Positions 13,801 through 28,800 of a stretch of 64,000 nt of DNA are shown here, piece after piece. The notes beneath the pieces are model-generated. The model searched no databases. It worked only from the letters and a program-made list of their open reading frames with translations, and had not been told where the DNA came from. Position 1 is the stretch's first letter. Every line of letters begins with the position of its first letter. The translations under genes and the position numbers were made by a program. The stretch is from Monarcha castaneiventris obscurior (Eukaryota; Chordata; Aves; Passeriformes; Monarchidae). The stretch spans positions 6,386,001 through 6,450,000 of the forward strand of contig JAMPIT010000174.1 in the NCBI GenBank assembly GCA_026261815.1. Reading direction: 5' to 3'.

Positions 13801-16800
13801 ATCAGGTAAAATACTCTCTTCAGTGTGTGTTTGTTAGCACTTTGTTGCAAATCTGCAGCTGACAGATCTGTACACGTTTTTAAGCCTTTCACAAGGTTGC
13901 CACAAAATGGTAAGCTGAAGTGTCTAAGCTTGGGTAGCATCAGTTTGTAAAACCACATTGTTAGGAAGGGAATTCCATGACATGAAGGGTCGCAACTGTA
14001 AGAGTTTATATCTCTTGCTATCTCTTACTCCTCCTTGAAAACGTTGAACTGCTGGTTAGACAGCACAGCTGCTGAAGAAAGATGCAATTGCTTCAGTAGC
14101 TCAAATAGAATAGTGGTTAAAGGAATACATGTAACAGCTTGTCTCAGTGCAGTACTGACTTTCGAAGATTAAATAATAAAACACACACAGCTTAGCAAAA
14201 AAAGCAAATCAGATTAAAAATCTAACAAAAAGTCTGAAAATAAAGGCAAAGCTGAACAAACCATGCTTGCACTCTACTCTTCTGAGATATTACCATAAAT
14301 ATAGCTGTATTTATTATTCAAATTGTTTATGTCAATTCATATAATAAAAACAGCCCAGAGTGGAGTGCTTACTTTGTTTAATATTGAGCTTCAGCAATGC
14401 ATTGCTAATTACAGTATTCTTTGTGCAGGTGTTCTCCTTCATTTTCAAGACCCAGCACTACAGCTAAGAGATCTGTATTTTGTAGATCCTAAGTGGCTGT
14501 GTAAAATCATGGCACAGGTCAGACTGATTACTTTTTGTATATACATTTGTGGTACGTTTTCCCCTGTCTAAAGCCACTGTAACTTATCAGTGTTTCTTCT
14601 TCACCATTTCTTTATTGTTTCTTCATCTAGAATTTTCTCAAGGCCCATATTTTTTTACCTGGTTCTTTCTGTTTCTATAGCTTTTGGACAACTGACTGTC
14701 TCATTGCTTGTCTGTTCTTAAATTGTAATGTCCAATATCATTTAAACTGCAACAGACACAAGAATACATGTAGAGTAGAAAAACCCTATGGATGCAAGGT
14801 AATCCTACAATACATTGACACAGGTTGAGATGAAAGCTGGAACTTTGGGTTAAAGGCTGTAAGAAGGGGGAAGAAATGTAATTGGTACAGATGGCAGAGG
14901 AAAGTGAGTGGTTACAGAGTTGGAATGGGAGAGCAGCAGACTGACTGCTTAAGTGACACCATCATTGAAATGTTGATCTAGAAACACTCTCAAAATTTAT
15001 TATATATGGTCAGATTTTCTAACATCTGAAACTTTCATCTAACGAAGAATGTACACCTGAAGTTGTTTCACTTTTTTTAAAAGATTCTGATGGTGAAAGT
15101 GGAAGGCTGTTCTAAATACCCCAAGGGAATTATAAAGCGTTCAGATGTGGAAAAATTCCTTTTGAAGAAGAGCAAGTTTCCTAAAATCTATATGTCACAA
15201 TACTTCAAGCTTCTGGAAAAGTTTCAGATTGCTTTGCCGTTAGGAGAGGACCAACTACTAATCCCAAGCAGGTAAGCAAGGAGCTAAACCCACAAATGAC
15301 AGACATGGAGACAGATCAAGATAGAAACCTCCCATCAGGCTAACTGGTTTCACTGATCATCAGAGCAATCTGGTACATGAAAGCATGATAAACTCTTTGT
15401 ATATTACATTTTAGTAAATGCTTTCAGAAGAAACATGTTAAGCTGATCTTGTAGTAGGTAAGGCTTATGTTGTATCAACATGGGTAAATGGAAACTACAA
15501 ATGATAGAACATTTAATATTTCTTTTACAGTTACCATGCTTCAAGACTACAGCAAGATGATAGTTTAGCTTCACACAGCAGTGTGCCAGCATTACAGATA
15601 TTTATTGTAATATAAAAGATAACAAAAAATTTCCATATCCTATTTTCTTGAAGTGAGAACCACAGACAAGTTACTCAGAGGCAGTATCTCCTTCAGAAAA
15701 TCTAGATATTAAGTGTGGTGACAAAAAAAAAGCATTATGACTTTGAATGTGGTATTTTTTTTTCCTGAAGCAGATAACGTAGTTTCTCTGCCTCAGTTAC
15801 AGATTTCCCTAATGTGGTTAGTAATGTTCACGTTGCTAAATGGAGAGTGTTGCATGGCTGCACTGATTAGGATTTCTGTGTCCTTCAAAGCCCTGGGATA
15901 GGAAGATTTTATCTGAATGTCTTACCTGCCTTATATACGTCTCAGATTTTTCTCATATTTGCATTAAATATCTAATGAATGTTAGCAAGGTTCTGTTGGG
16001 TTTAAATTACAGAGCTTCACTGTGACACAAGCAAGCAGAATAAGCAAATACACTATTTGTTAGCTCCCTGACCACCTGAATCATGCATTCATTAATAAAT
16101 GATAATAAATAATGTGTCATCAGCTCAGCTGTAGCACATCATCAAATACTGTCTTAATATTTTTATTCTTTCAGCTTGTCTGATCACAGACCTGTTATAG
16201 AGCTTCCCCACTGTGAAAATTCAGAAATTATCATCAGGCTTTATGAGATGCCATACTTTCCTATGGGATTTTGGTCCAGGCTGATCAACAGGTTGCTTGA
16301 GATATCACCTTACATGCTATCAGGAAGAGGTACAAATATTTATCTTCAAAAGGAATAGTGTGCAAGTTTGCTTTGAATGCCAATGTCTGCATGTTAAAGC
16401 TTTAGTCCCCAACATTGTTTTGCTTTAGCTAAATTCCAACACTTCACAAATGTAAGAAAAACACAGTGGTCATTTTTGTAACTTAGAAGTATCTAGGAAC
16501 AGATAGTGCTTGATCTTCACAGTGGTGTGCAAAAGAAAGTTAAGGTTGTAAGCAGTCCATTTCTCTCCTTAACATGCTAGAGACAGAGGAAATACTTATG
16601 TTTATGCAATATTGCTATTTACTTCCACAAAGAATACGGGAAGGGATATGTTTTCCACACAGAAAAACAAACTACTTTTCTTCAGGTTCATGAATTCTCC
16701 CTTTATTTAAGTCTCAAAACTTTGCTTTTATCAGAAAGAGGTATGTCTTTACTTTTATTCTAAGAATTCCATGCTTTCACATGCTAGTGCTCTACGGATA

Positions 16801-19800
16801 TCATTTGTAAGTGCCTGCTGTCCTGGCATTCGAGTTTCATCTGAGCATCAAATTCCAGTTGCATCCTGCTATTTCATGAGTGTGTGACAGGAAAAATTTA
16901 AATCACAGCTTTTTTTGTATTTTGCCTGAGATATTCTGTGCTTGAACCTGAATGTACCTAAGCATTTCTGTAATGCCAACCTGCTGCATGACTTAGCATC
17001 TGGTTAAATACTTACAGTTTGTTGGTATGCCTTACAGAATTGAACACCAGTTGACATATATTCAGCTTTTGTGGGGCTATGCTGCCTGCAAGGTTGTAGC
17101 CTTTATTTTGTTTATTATTTGGGTAGGTATAATCCTACAATCATAATTACATATTCAAAGTACCATGAATTATTCTGAATATTTTTAAATTGACATTCAT
17201 ATTGGAGATCAGATTTTTAATCTAATTTTGTGTTTTCTAGAGCGAGCTCTTCGTCCTAATAGAATGTACTGGAGACAAGGCATCTACTTGAACTGGTCTC
17301 CTGAAGCTTATTGTCTAGTGGAATCAGCAGTATTTGACAACAACCCAGACAGTTTTTTGAAAATAACAGCACCTTCTTGCAGAAAAGGTTAATTATTCCT
17401 GAGCCTGAATTTTGCTCCAGTTTGATTGCAGCTTGGCATTTTGGTTTGTTGTGCTTTTGCCTTTGGAACGTAGAGTTTATCTTTGCAATTAAAAGTATGG
17501 CAGACTGGGTCTGTAATTTCCTTTTTTTGGTTTCTTAAAGGGTGCATCCTTTTGGGGCAAGTTGTGGATCACATAGATTCTCTTATGGAAGAATGGTTTC
17601 CAGGTTTGTTGGAAATAGATGTTTGTGGTGAAGGGGAAACACTGTTGAAGAAATGGGCTCTGTACAGCTTTCAAGATGGTGAAGAACATCAAAAAATACT
17701 ACTTGATGACTTACTTAGGAAGGCTGAAGAAGGTATGTATTTATGCCATTTGAGGTATACAGAGGTACACTTGTATCTAGGCAAATACTATGCAATGTCC
17801 CCTTTAAAACATTTGGGTACTTCATGGTATTTAAAAATGTTTAATTTCCATAAGAAATAATTACAGTGTAAGGCAAAAGCAACTTGGTTTTTTTTATGTA
17901 AGACCTGTCTATTATATATAAGTATAGAATATGAGACAGATTGCATAAACTCTCTGTAGTTATATAAAAATAGCAATAATGAAAATAATCATTTTGTCAT
18001 AATATTGATAATGCAGCTTCAATCTTGGAACTGAATTCAGCACAAAGTAAAACTAATACTTGATCTCCTAGTTGGATCAGATAGCAGAGTAATTTAAAAG
18101 ACAATATTCAATACGACATTCTACATACTAACAGCATTCTTTCTTTTTACAGACAGAAAAATAATCTCTTGGTTACTTTGGTGTTATTACATAGCAGCAA
18201 TTTTTTTCACAGTTTATTGGTACATATATAGAACCTTGAAAATACTTAAACATGTAAGATCCAAGAATTTGTATGGCAAACTTGATTAGTGTGTATGTCT
18301 GTGTGCATGCATATATATTTATATATATATATGTAAGCACATATATTAATCTAATTTTAGGTACATTGATCCTACGCATTCTCAGAGATCCTCGAGCCTT
18401 TCAGCACTTTTTGAATGATGCATACCCTTCTTTTTTTTTAATTTTCTCTTTCGTTTTTCTTAGGTGACCTTTTGGTAAATCCAGATCAACCAAGACAGAC
18501 CATTCCAATTGCTCAGATTGCTCCTGATCTGATATTGGCTGATTTGCCTAGAAATATTATGTTGAACAGCGATGACCTGGAATTTGATGAAGCTCCTGAA
18601 TTTCTCTTGGGTAAGCATTATTTTGTAGGGTGGATTTTTTTACAGAGATTGTGTAAACAAATCTATTGAAGTCAGTTCTGCCACATATGAAAAGCATTTT
18701 AGAGATTTCTTTTCTGAAGAAATGTATTATTTTGAGGCATTCTGAATTTCAAGTTATTGAGTTTTGAATTTTCCAGTAACTTGTACACTAGGACACTGGT
18801 TTTTTTGTGTTTATTTTACTGATTATGAAGCTTCAAACAGTAGACAACCCACACATTCTGAAACTGAATGCTTTCAGCTTTTCTTTTTGAGAAATGGTTG
18901 TTACCCCTTTGTTTATAATACTCTTTTCAATTTTATTGTTCAAAAGGTGATGGTGGGTTTGGATCTGTGTACCGTGCATCCTATGGTGGCGAAGAGGTTG
19001 CTGTAAAGATTTTCAATAAACATACTTCCCTCAGGCTCCTAAGACAAGTAAGAAATACTGCCTTTTTCCTGTAGTGCTGCTCGTGGAATACCAACCCTAG
19101 AGAAGAGTCTAAAGTTTAAGTAAATTGCAAGTCTTCACTCCAAAACATTCCTCAGTTTACTTTAGATGTATGGAGATGATGCTACTTGCACTATTTAATC
19201 TGATTTTACAATTTCCAGGAGCTTGCAGTGCTTTGTCACCTTCACCACCCCAGTTTAGTGTCTTTGCTGGCTGCTGCAATCCGTCCCCGGATGCTGGTGA
19301 TGGAATTAGCCCTCAAAGGATCTCTTGACCGTTTGCTGCAGCAAGACAATGCAAGTTTAACTAGAACACTTCAGCACAGGATAGCTCTACATGTAGCAGA
19401 TGGCTTGAGGTAAATGTGACTTCTGCATTGCTGTAAAAACAGCATATAGCTTCAAGTAGCATATAATGCAAATGAAAAGCTTCTGCTCTCTCACATCCCA
19501 AGCACAATATTTCCTGGGTCAGACAAGTGCTTGTATTTTTATGGTTGATTGGCTGATACATAACACATACTTCTGTTACCTTTTTTTTCCTGCTAATGAG
19601 TAATGCTCATATAAGTAGAGAAATTGCAAGAGTCTGGATGCAATGTCTATGTGGCTGTTGATTTCTTACTGAAATGTCAAAGAAATTAATTTAGTGCATT
19701 TCTCAAGTTCTGAAAGTCCATTAATTACCTCAGGAGCTATTGCAGTTGACTTTAAAATGACAAAACCTGCAAGGGGGGCTCAGGGGTCAAAGAAGCTTAA

Positions 19801-22800
19801 GGTTCTAAGATGCATTTTTTAAACTGTCAGTGACTCTCCAGATAAAACTTGATACTGAAATACTGCAATGTAAATAGTAAAGTAGTAAGTAGTAAATAGT
19901 ATTTCAGAACAATTCTAAAGTCATTGTCCAGAAAAGCTATGTCATGTTGGTGATGTTTGACATTTTTAACACAGTATTTCATGTTTGAAAGCACAGTTTA
20001 CTGTTGTGGGAATAATGCACTCAGTGTGTGTATATAAATGCATCCTTGACTTTTGAATGCTTTCAATAAATATTTTTTTGATTACTAGGTACCTGCATTC
20101 AGCAATGATCATCTACCGAGATTTGAAGCCTCACAATGTGTTGCTTTTTACCTTATATCCCAATTCAGCTGTTATTGCAAAAATAGCTGACTATGGCATT
20201 GCCCAGTATTGTTGCCGAATGGGAATAAAGACCTCTGAAGGCACACCAGGTATGGAAATATGCTTTGATTTAAAGTCCATTATGTCCAAAATATCTAATA
20301 TATTTTTTATGTAGTCTGTAAGAAGTAACTCAAATCTATATTCTAGTCAAAATCACAAAAAGGACTCCTAATCATATTACAAGTTGTGATGCCAGATTTA
20401 TACCTCTTGGCCTTTCCTCCTGCTGATGTTTTAACACCTTTTAGAAGAATCAATGAGTATATTAAAGCTTTAAAAAGAGAAGAAATTAAATTACATACGT
20501 TCATAATAATTCTTCGTTGTCTTGTTTTAATATGGTTATTGTGATACTGAAATTATACTGCTAACATTTTTTGCTTTAATTTCCAGTAGTGCGTACATAA
20601 GTCTTAATCTTTTTTAAAGGCAATAAAAACCTGCACTGTTCTCCACCTTTAGAGAGAACCTGTTAGCATCCATTCTAAAGCACTGAACAATTCAACTACT
20701 TTGAAAAATGCCTTTAGGTCTTTTAAATTGTGCGTGAGAGCGTGACTTCAAGTGTTAAATGTTAGACCTTCAATAAAGACTGCACTTGCCCTTAATTTTT
20801 AGCATTCATTGATAAAGTAATTATTTTATATTAAATGGGGCAGGAGCTCTGTAACTGATGTACTATCGCCTTCCTTTGTACTTACTGCTGATATTTTTGG
20901 AGGTCTGCCAAATACAAGCTGTTGCCAGCCCAGAAATAGTTTGATGTTTTTCCTTGCACTTCCTGTGCTATCAATAGTTGTTTACTTTTAAGGTATAAAG
21001 ATGGCTTCATCTTGATTTGAAGCATACTTATTAATGAATGATTTATTTGCAGGATTTCGCGCACCAGAGGTTGCCAGAGGAAATGTTATTTACAATCAGC
21101 AAGCTGATGTTTATTCATTTGGCTTGCTGCTTTATGACATTTTAACAGGAGGAGGTAGAATAATGGAAGGCTTGAAGTTTCCAAATGAGTTTGATGAATT
21201 AGCAATACAAGGAAAATTACCAGGTATGCCTGTTTCTTAAAGCTTTAACATTTGTCCTGCCTCTTCCAGAAATAGCATATCTTATGGGTTATGTTGTATC
21301 TAAGAGTGATCATAGAAGGAGACTTAGAAAAATAGAAACATTTTTCATATCCCATCTGCATTACAATACATAATTATTGGCTGCTGGAAGGAAGATTAAA
21401 CAGGCTGTCAGGCTGGACCTGATGTAATCATTTGGACAATGTAACTCAGGACAATGTAACTTGGGCAACTTCCGCCAAAGTGTCAAGAGCTGTTGAATTT
21501 TTATAGCACTACAAGCTTTATGTGTGGTGTTCTTATTTATTGCCCTGCAATAGGGGATGTACTCATGAAACATTCTTTAAGGAATGTTTTGTTCCATTTA
21601 GGAAAGAGCAGCATCTAATCTGACATGGCTTCTCTGCTGTGAGAGACAGAGAATTCATACATTTTGTACTCCTTAATTAAACAGTCCAGTTCTAAGCTCA
21701 GACAGTTTCCACCCCCTTCCTGAAGGGGCTATCCCAGGAACTGATGATAAGTATCTCTTGAGTGCAGCTGTATTGACTGTGTTATGAGCCCTCTGAAATA
21801 ACTGAAGTGTTAGTTTCCAGAGACAGTACAGTTCCTTCCACCTGTGCTCATCATCATCATTTATATAGTCCCACCAAAAGAGGGGCTGGCTGATCTCACA
21901 AGTAAACAGTGCCTATCATTTGTTGCACTGAATATGTTCATTTGCAGGTATTCATCACTAATGTTACCTCTCTCTAAGGTAGGACTGGAATATTTGCTGT
22001 GGATTTTGATGAACTAAAAGGAAAAGCAATACAGGCACCATTACTCATGAGTGATTTGTTCTCAGAGAGTTCACCACCTATAGTCATAAGATACATATTC
22101 CAAGCACTAAGTGGGAATTTAAACTTCCATACCTTGTAAATGCTATATGGAGTTGTTTATCTTTTTGCTATATCTTTTATTGAAAATTCATCTATATTCC
22201 ATATACTCAGAAGAATAAATGTGGAAAATAGTGTTTACAGGATTTGAAAGACTATTGACTGAAGTGACAAACCTTGAATGGTCAGCATTAATGGAAACAC
22301 AACCCACATATATCTGCAATTCAGTCCCAGGCACAGGGACATAAAAGAAAAAGATAAAGCAAAATACATTCGATTTAACTGCTATTAATTAAAAGGACTC
22401 TAGTTCTAGCATTTCATGCTCTAGCATTTAATGGCAGATGAGTAATTCCAAGCTGTTCATGCTGACATTTTACCTAAGAATGTGATATTTCTTAGAGCAG
22501 CTCCATAAGAAGTTAAATGAATTCTAAAAATAAGGAGAAGGTTAGTTAAAACTATGGTAAATGCCAGTTAATAAGTTATGTAATTTTACATTCTAGATCC
22601 TGTCAAAGAATATGGGTGTTCCCCCTGGCCTGAAGTTGAAAATTTAATTAAAAAGTGTTTGAAGGAAAACCCTCAGGAACGACCAACGTCTTCCCAGGTA
22701 TTAGTGTATTTGTTTGTGTTTTTATGATAGATGGCAGTACAAAGTCGTGGTTTCTGAAAAGGAATCAGTCATTAAGTTAATGAGAAGCACAGGTTTCTTT

Positions 22801-25800
22801 CTGTTGTTCTTTTCTGGAATGGAAACAGCCATGAAATATCATCTGCTTTCACCATCCAGAATAAATTGTTCCATTGAAATCTACCAACCATGTGTTCTAG
22901 CTTGGTGTTTTCCCCTGTGTTGCTGGGTAGCAATTGTAGTGAAACACAGATCAGATTATTTCTTGGTCTTCACTAGGGCTATGCAAAAAAGACTTTGTTA
23001 AATAGTATCAGTGCAGTTAGACACTTTTCAGTGGCAATACAAATGACCAGACCTGCTGAGATACTGTGTCCATATTGTAAAAAACGTTGTTATCCATTGC
23101 TTATTATTTATCACTGTACAAACCATTGTTGTCACCGTGTGCATGCTGTGGCTTTCTTTGTAGGTTTATGAGATCCTGAATTCTGCAGAGCTTATCTGTT
23201 TGATGAGGTATGTCTCAATACCCAGCACATCCACAGCAGAGTGCATGGTGGCTGCCAATCACAGCTGCAAGAAGGCAGGAGTCTGGATAGGCAATGGAAA
23301 CACAGAAAAGGCACAGCTTTCATTTGTTAACCTAAATACAGATGGACATACTTGTGAGGTATGTGGGAAGGTTCACATTTATTCTATTTTTTCTGGCACC
23401 CAGATGTATTTCAGAAAAGATTAATTGCATTTTAACAGCAGGATATTACTTATGGAAAGCTAAGCTTTGGGAGAACAAAGATTGCTCGTAAGTGAGTCGT
23501 CACTGTATCCATGAAATGAAGTAGAAAAGCAGTTGCTTTTTGCTCTCTTCCTGTTATCCAGCCTGAACTTTTTCATAATATTGTCTTTCCACTAGTGGAT
23601 TACTTTCTTCCACTGAGATGGAAACTATTTCTAGCATGGAGGCCACAGAAAGGAGCAGTAGTTAGGCAGCCCTTCATATCTCTACCTCCTCTAACAATCC
23701 AGGTAGTCTCTTAACAATTTCTCACTTCTCACAAATACCATCTCCTTGTGCCACTTTGGTGATGGCCTCCAGCTTTTTCGTTTGATTTTTGTCTCAGTCC
23801 TGCCCCGTCAGCAAAGGGGAAAGGTTTTACCCAGGACTCATATGCTGTGATGAACATGTGTGCCAGAACTGAGCATGATTCATCATCAAAGTTGTTTCAG
23901 TTCTATTTCCATCTGCCATCTGTTGACCATGATACATCTGAATTGGTAGCTTTGGTATAAATTGTATGGGTTGTTTTTCTAAAAATAAAATGAGAAAAAG
24001 AAATATTAGGCCAGTACTTTCACTGTTAGCAATTAGAATTGCAGTAGTTCCATTTTTTCAACTCTCTGACAGCTTTGGGACCTTGATTAGAATAGAGAGA
24101 ATATCTTTTTTTGTCAGCATTCAGCTGAGAGATTTTCCTGTGTACTGTTAGAGGAGCCCTTCCCAGCACTTTGAAGATAAGTGGCACAGCTGATGATGTA
24201 TTCTGCTAATAGGGAATTAGATTTCTTAAAGGGGAAGTTAGACCAAGGGTCTGTCCAGAGTCCAAGAAGATTGTGCTATATTTTTATCATCAGTAATTTA
24301 CTAGCATTTACCCTTACTGAAATCATGACCAAATTGTTTTTCTTCTTCTTTTCTGACTCAGGATATTGCAGACAGTAAAATTATAAGTTTGGCCTTAGTG
24401 ACTCTTCCTACTGAGAAGGAAAACTGGATTGTAGCAGGAACTCAGTCTGGTTCTCTGTGGGCAGTTAACACAGAAGATGAAACAAGAAGGCATCGTCTGC
24501 AGAAAATGTCAGATTCTATCACTTGTTTATACTGTAATTCTCTTTCAAAGCAAAGGTATAAATGAATTCTAAATATTTTTTGTTACATTTTGAAAATACT
24601 GCTAAATTGAGGTATTTGGAAAATGACATCTGTACACTGTACTTTCGTTCTAACAACTGCTTATTTTGCCTTTCCACTTAATTTTGCTCCCAGTGAAAGT
24701 GGGGACTGCATTCCTGATCACAGGGGTTGTGTTTGCTTTTAGTGGTTAATTGAATACTTGAAATACTAGAGACTTCTCATTTTAATTTGTCTTACCTGAT
24801 TAAGGCATTTCTAGAATTAATTATTTTATTTTATTTCAGCAAACAGAAGAATTTCTTCTTGGTAGGCACAGCTGATGGCAGACTGGCAGTTTTTGAAGAC
24901 AGAGCAGTAAAGGTAGACTTGTTCTTTGCTGTCTGTTCTACAGAGTGCTATCAGTAATATCTAAAGCAGCTACCAAGAGTAGCTTTATTTCATGCCACTT
25001 ATTTTTCAATTGCTTCTCTAAAACTAAAATTAATTTTCTACTGCAGTCTGAGAGGAACTGCACATATTTTATAACAACTGCTTTCAACAATAGAGTTAGG
25101 AGATGGAAAATTCCTTTGAAAGGCCTGGCAAACTGGCTAGAGGCTGACATTAATGGCTGTTGTTATGAATATTCTAACAGTATTAATCTCCTTTATTTAT
25201 TTCTGTAATAGCTCCTTTTTCCTCTCATTTAGTAAATTTTTGTGAAACAGTTATGTTCAAGAATAAAATACTGCTTTCTGTAGATCAGAGTTCTGCTCAC
25301 AGAACAGATGAAGAAAGCTGAAGGGAGCTGTTTGTATCAGCTGGTACCTGAAGGTGTTTAGTTCCTGACCATGTGCAGTTGAGAGCAGTTATGGAGTTGC
25401 AGTGCATTTCAGAACTAGATTATGGTCCAATGTAGGACGTCTTCAAAGACATGGATGTGACTTTCCAACCAGTTCTTGAATGGTGCCAGGGGCTGCAGAA
25501 AGTGTCATTCCCTGCTCTGGCCTGTTCCTGCTCACAGGCTGTCTCCTACGGGACATCTGTTAGGGGAATATGGTGCTTTTCAGTCAGTAGCATTCTGGAA
25601 ATATTCTGAACCATCAGAAAAACTGGATGTGTAAATTTAATTCAGCAGGCTGTGTGGCCTTGTTTTAACAAGATTCTGAGTGTCTGCATCCTCCTTGTTT
25701 CTAATGCAGAGTATATTTTTTCTTGCAGTGTAAGGGTGCTACACCTTTGAAGATACTGACTATAGGAAATGTTAGCACACCCCTGATGTGCTTAAATGAA

Positions 25801-28800
25801 TCTTCATGCTTATCTGAAAAAAATATAATCTGGGGAGGCTGTGGAACAAAAATCATTGCCTTAACCAGTGACTTCTCTGTTCAAAAGCTCATTGAAACAA
25901 AGACAAGTCAACTGTAAGTTTTTTATTTTTATAAGTGATGTTACTTGGCTCATTTGTTTTCATTAAAGGTTTCTGACAGTACTTTGATGTAATGTGTTGT
26001 TCTAGAACTCGTTCTTTGAGTTTGCTTGTTTCTATTCTTTTCTTTCCATAATGCAAATGGAGTATCAGTGAGTAGTGTTGAAAGTATTTGTTGCTGCTTT
26101 TAAACAAGGCAATACATTTTTACCCCATAAAGGATTTATGAAGTTAATATCTATGCAACTGATCAGTTTTCTTCTTGAGTTGCATTAGTCCAGACCCTGT
26201 TTACTTCACTTAGAATTACACATACATATTTATCATAGTATTTGTCCTTCCATGTTTGTCAGTATATGTGTGCATATCTTTGCCCTATATATATTTAATC
26301 ATGTCTGATTGCTGACTTCTCACTATTTAGAAATTATTGACTGAGGGTTTGGAGTCTTTGATGTAATTCTCACATGGACAAATCCTACTCTGAAGTTAAG
26401 GGATGTTTTTCCTGAGCAGGGAAAACAGTGTTTGATGAGAAAGATTTATTAATAGACTTTGAGCGTTAATGTGCCTCCAAGGATGTCATCAGCCTAACTC
26501 TGTTACTGTGAGAATTTATGTTGAACTGTAGGAAGATTAAGGCAAAGCCTTTCAGTTGTATCTTAGCCTAGTTTGGTTTTAAGGCTGAATGAATCTGCAA
26601 GAATCTGAGGGAAACTAGTCCTACTCATAGTAGTCAAGTTTTTCAACTAGGTATTTTCCATGTATCTAATTGGAGTTCTTCCCTCTTCCAGGTTCTGTCA
26701 TAACGCTTACAGTGACGCAAACATTATTTCAATAGCAATAGACAAATCCATCTACTTGGCAAAGAAAAACAGCCATTTTGTGGAAATCTGGGACAAGAAG
26801 ACAGAAAAACTTTCTGAATTAATTGACTGTGCACATTTTCTTAAGTAAGTGTTTTATTTCAGAGTGTTGGCCTGGTGGATAGGAAGCTGAATATCAGATT
26901 GCCTTTTCTAGCATGGTACCCTAACCAGCCAGAGGTAAGGGATTTGCCCAGTTTGTTGGGCACGTGTGGATTTCCTATCCTGTCTTCTGGCCCAGAACTT
27001 CAGAATATTCCAAGCAGAATCCCATTTTTTAAAGACCCTTACTGTATTTCCCAATTTCTCTATGATGTCAAGAAGACTCATTTAGCTTGAGAAAGAAGAA
27101 AGTCTTTTGCTCTCCTTCAGATGCTAATACTAATCCAGTTACTTCCTGCATCCTGTGAACACGAATGTCTTTTCAGTGCACAAATTCAGGAGGAAATCAG
27201 ATTTTTATTAGCTGTGACAATTTTTTCATTTGCATTTAAATTGTTCCTCTGCCTTAGCATGCCACATCCATTTCTTTTTGTGGTGAGGTTAGGAGCAGGA
27301 GTAGGTGTGCTCTTCCCACTTTGCTGTGACATTAATCTCCTGCAGACTGGGGGAGAACAGAGAGGTGTACCTGTTTCCTATTTAAAGGTCTTCTGGATCA
27401 GACCAGATGGCTCTTAGAAGTCCAATAGTTTTCATCCCAGTTTGTTTGCATGAGAATTTTGTGAATGACTGCTTAAAAGGCTGGTATTCAGAGTTGCTTT
27501 AGTAGCTGCAGAATAGGGTGCCACCAAATTCAAATACCAATTCTTTCCATACTTGTAGGAACAAAGTGGAAAAATTAAATAAGGAATCAAAACATAAACT
27601 GGCTTATTCTGGAAGAGTGAAGACAATTTGTCTGCAGAAAAATACTGCACTGTGGATAGGGACAGGAGGAGGACATATCTTGCTGCTTGATTTGTCAACG
27701 CGTCGTCCTGTACGAGTTATAGACAAGTTCTGTGATTCTGTTCGAGTCATGATAACAGCTCAGCTGGGTAAGTAAAACCATCAAGTGAGGAGTACTTTGA
27801 AATCAGTGCTAAGGTTAGGTTTGCTGTGTCTTGTTTGTTATGCTGTTCCAGGATCAGATTAGCATGATCCATGATTTGCTCATTCATTCTCCATGGCTGT
27901 CATTCTCCCTCAGTGTCAGACTGTTGGCTGTAAGCTGAATGCCAGCAGGCTGAATACCTGTGCCCACATAAAGCAGCAGCTCTTCCCTGGCTTGTCACTG
28001 GTCTGCACATGAGCCCCTCACCTTCAGTGCATCCTTGTGCTGTGCATCAGCACAGCTCTCACCATCCTCTGTCATGTGGTCTCTTACGGGTGTCTGCCTG
28101 TGTTCTTTCTCCATCTCAAGTGTTAACTTCTGGCTTCTCTCTCTGTGGGCCACGTTAGATTTTCATTATTTTTCCTTCATTGCTTATTGCCTAGTTTTCT
28201 TCTCCCATCCTCATTCTGGAATGGTTCTTTTAGATTTGGGTTACAGGCAGATCACAGCAGAGCTGGGGAAGTGCTACACATCTGGACTGGGGGTGTGGAC
28301 TTGTGCTGCTCCTGTCCTCAGGGACAGTTGTTTTGAACTGCTATAGGCAGACAGGAGTTGTGGGGTTTCAGTGGTGACCATGAACAGCCAGAGGAATGTA
28401 GCTGAGGAAGGGGCACTCCTTGGTTGTTGAAAGTTCCTTCAGCTCTGCACTGTCCTGCAGCTCTCCCAAAAGTAATAAAGGCCATAGCAACTCAAGTTTG
28501 TGGTACTGCTGTGGTGAATACATTCAAAATACACTTTACTTCAAAAAGTACTTTGTGGCACAACATGGGGATTCCCATCACTTTCCAGTGTGTTTTGGAA
28601 AAAAACTCTGGAGTTTCCCTGTCAGTGTTACTTAAAGTGTGCTTGCTGTCCAAAAAAAAAAAAAAGACACAGAAGCTGTTGTGAATTCAGCAGCACACTG
28701 TAGTCCTGCTAGCAAATATCACAGTTGCAGGCTGTGGATATTTTCTCCTTACTGTCATGACCTTATTCTGGGGACTGTTTCTTCCTTTCTGGCACCAGAA

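Noticed and set aside
28652..28665. A14 tract (and the A16 tracts at 33812 and 55537) as the tail of a processed retrogene or SINE
   Set aside because: No recognisable element body or target-site duplication flanks any of them.
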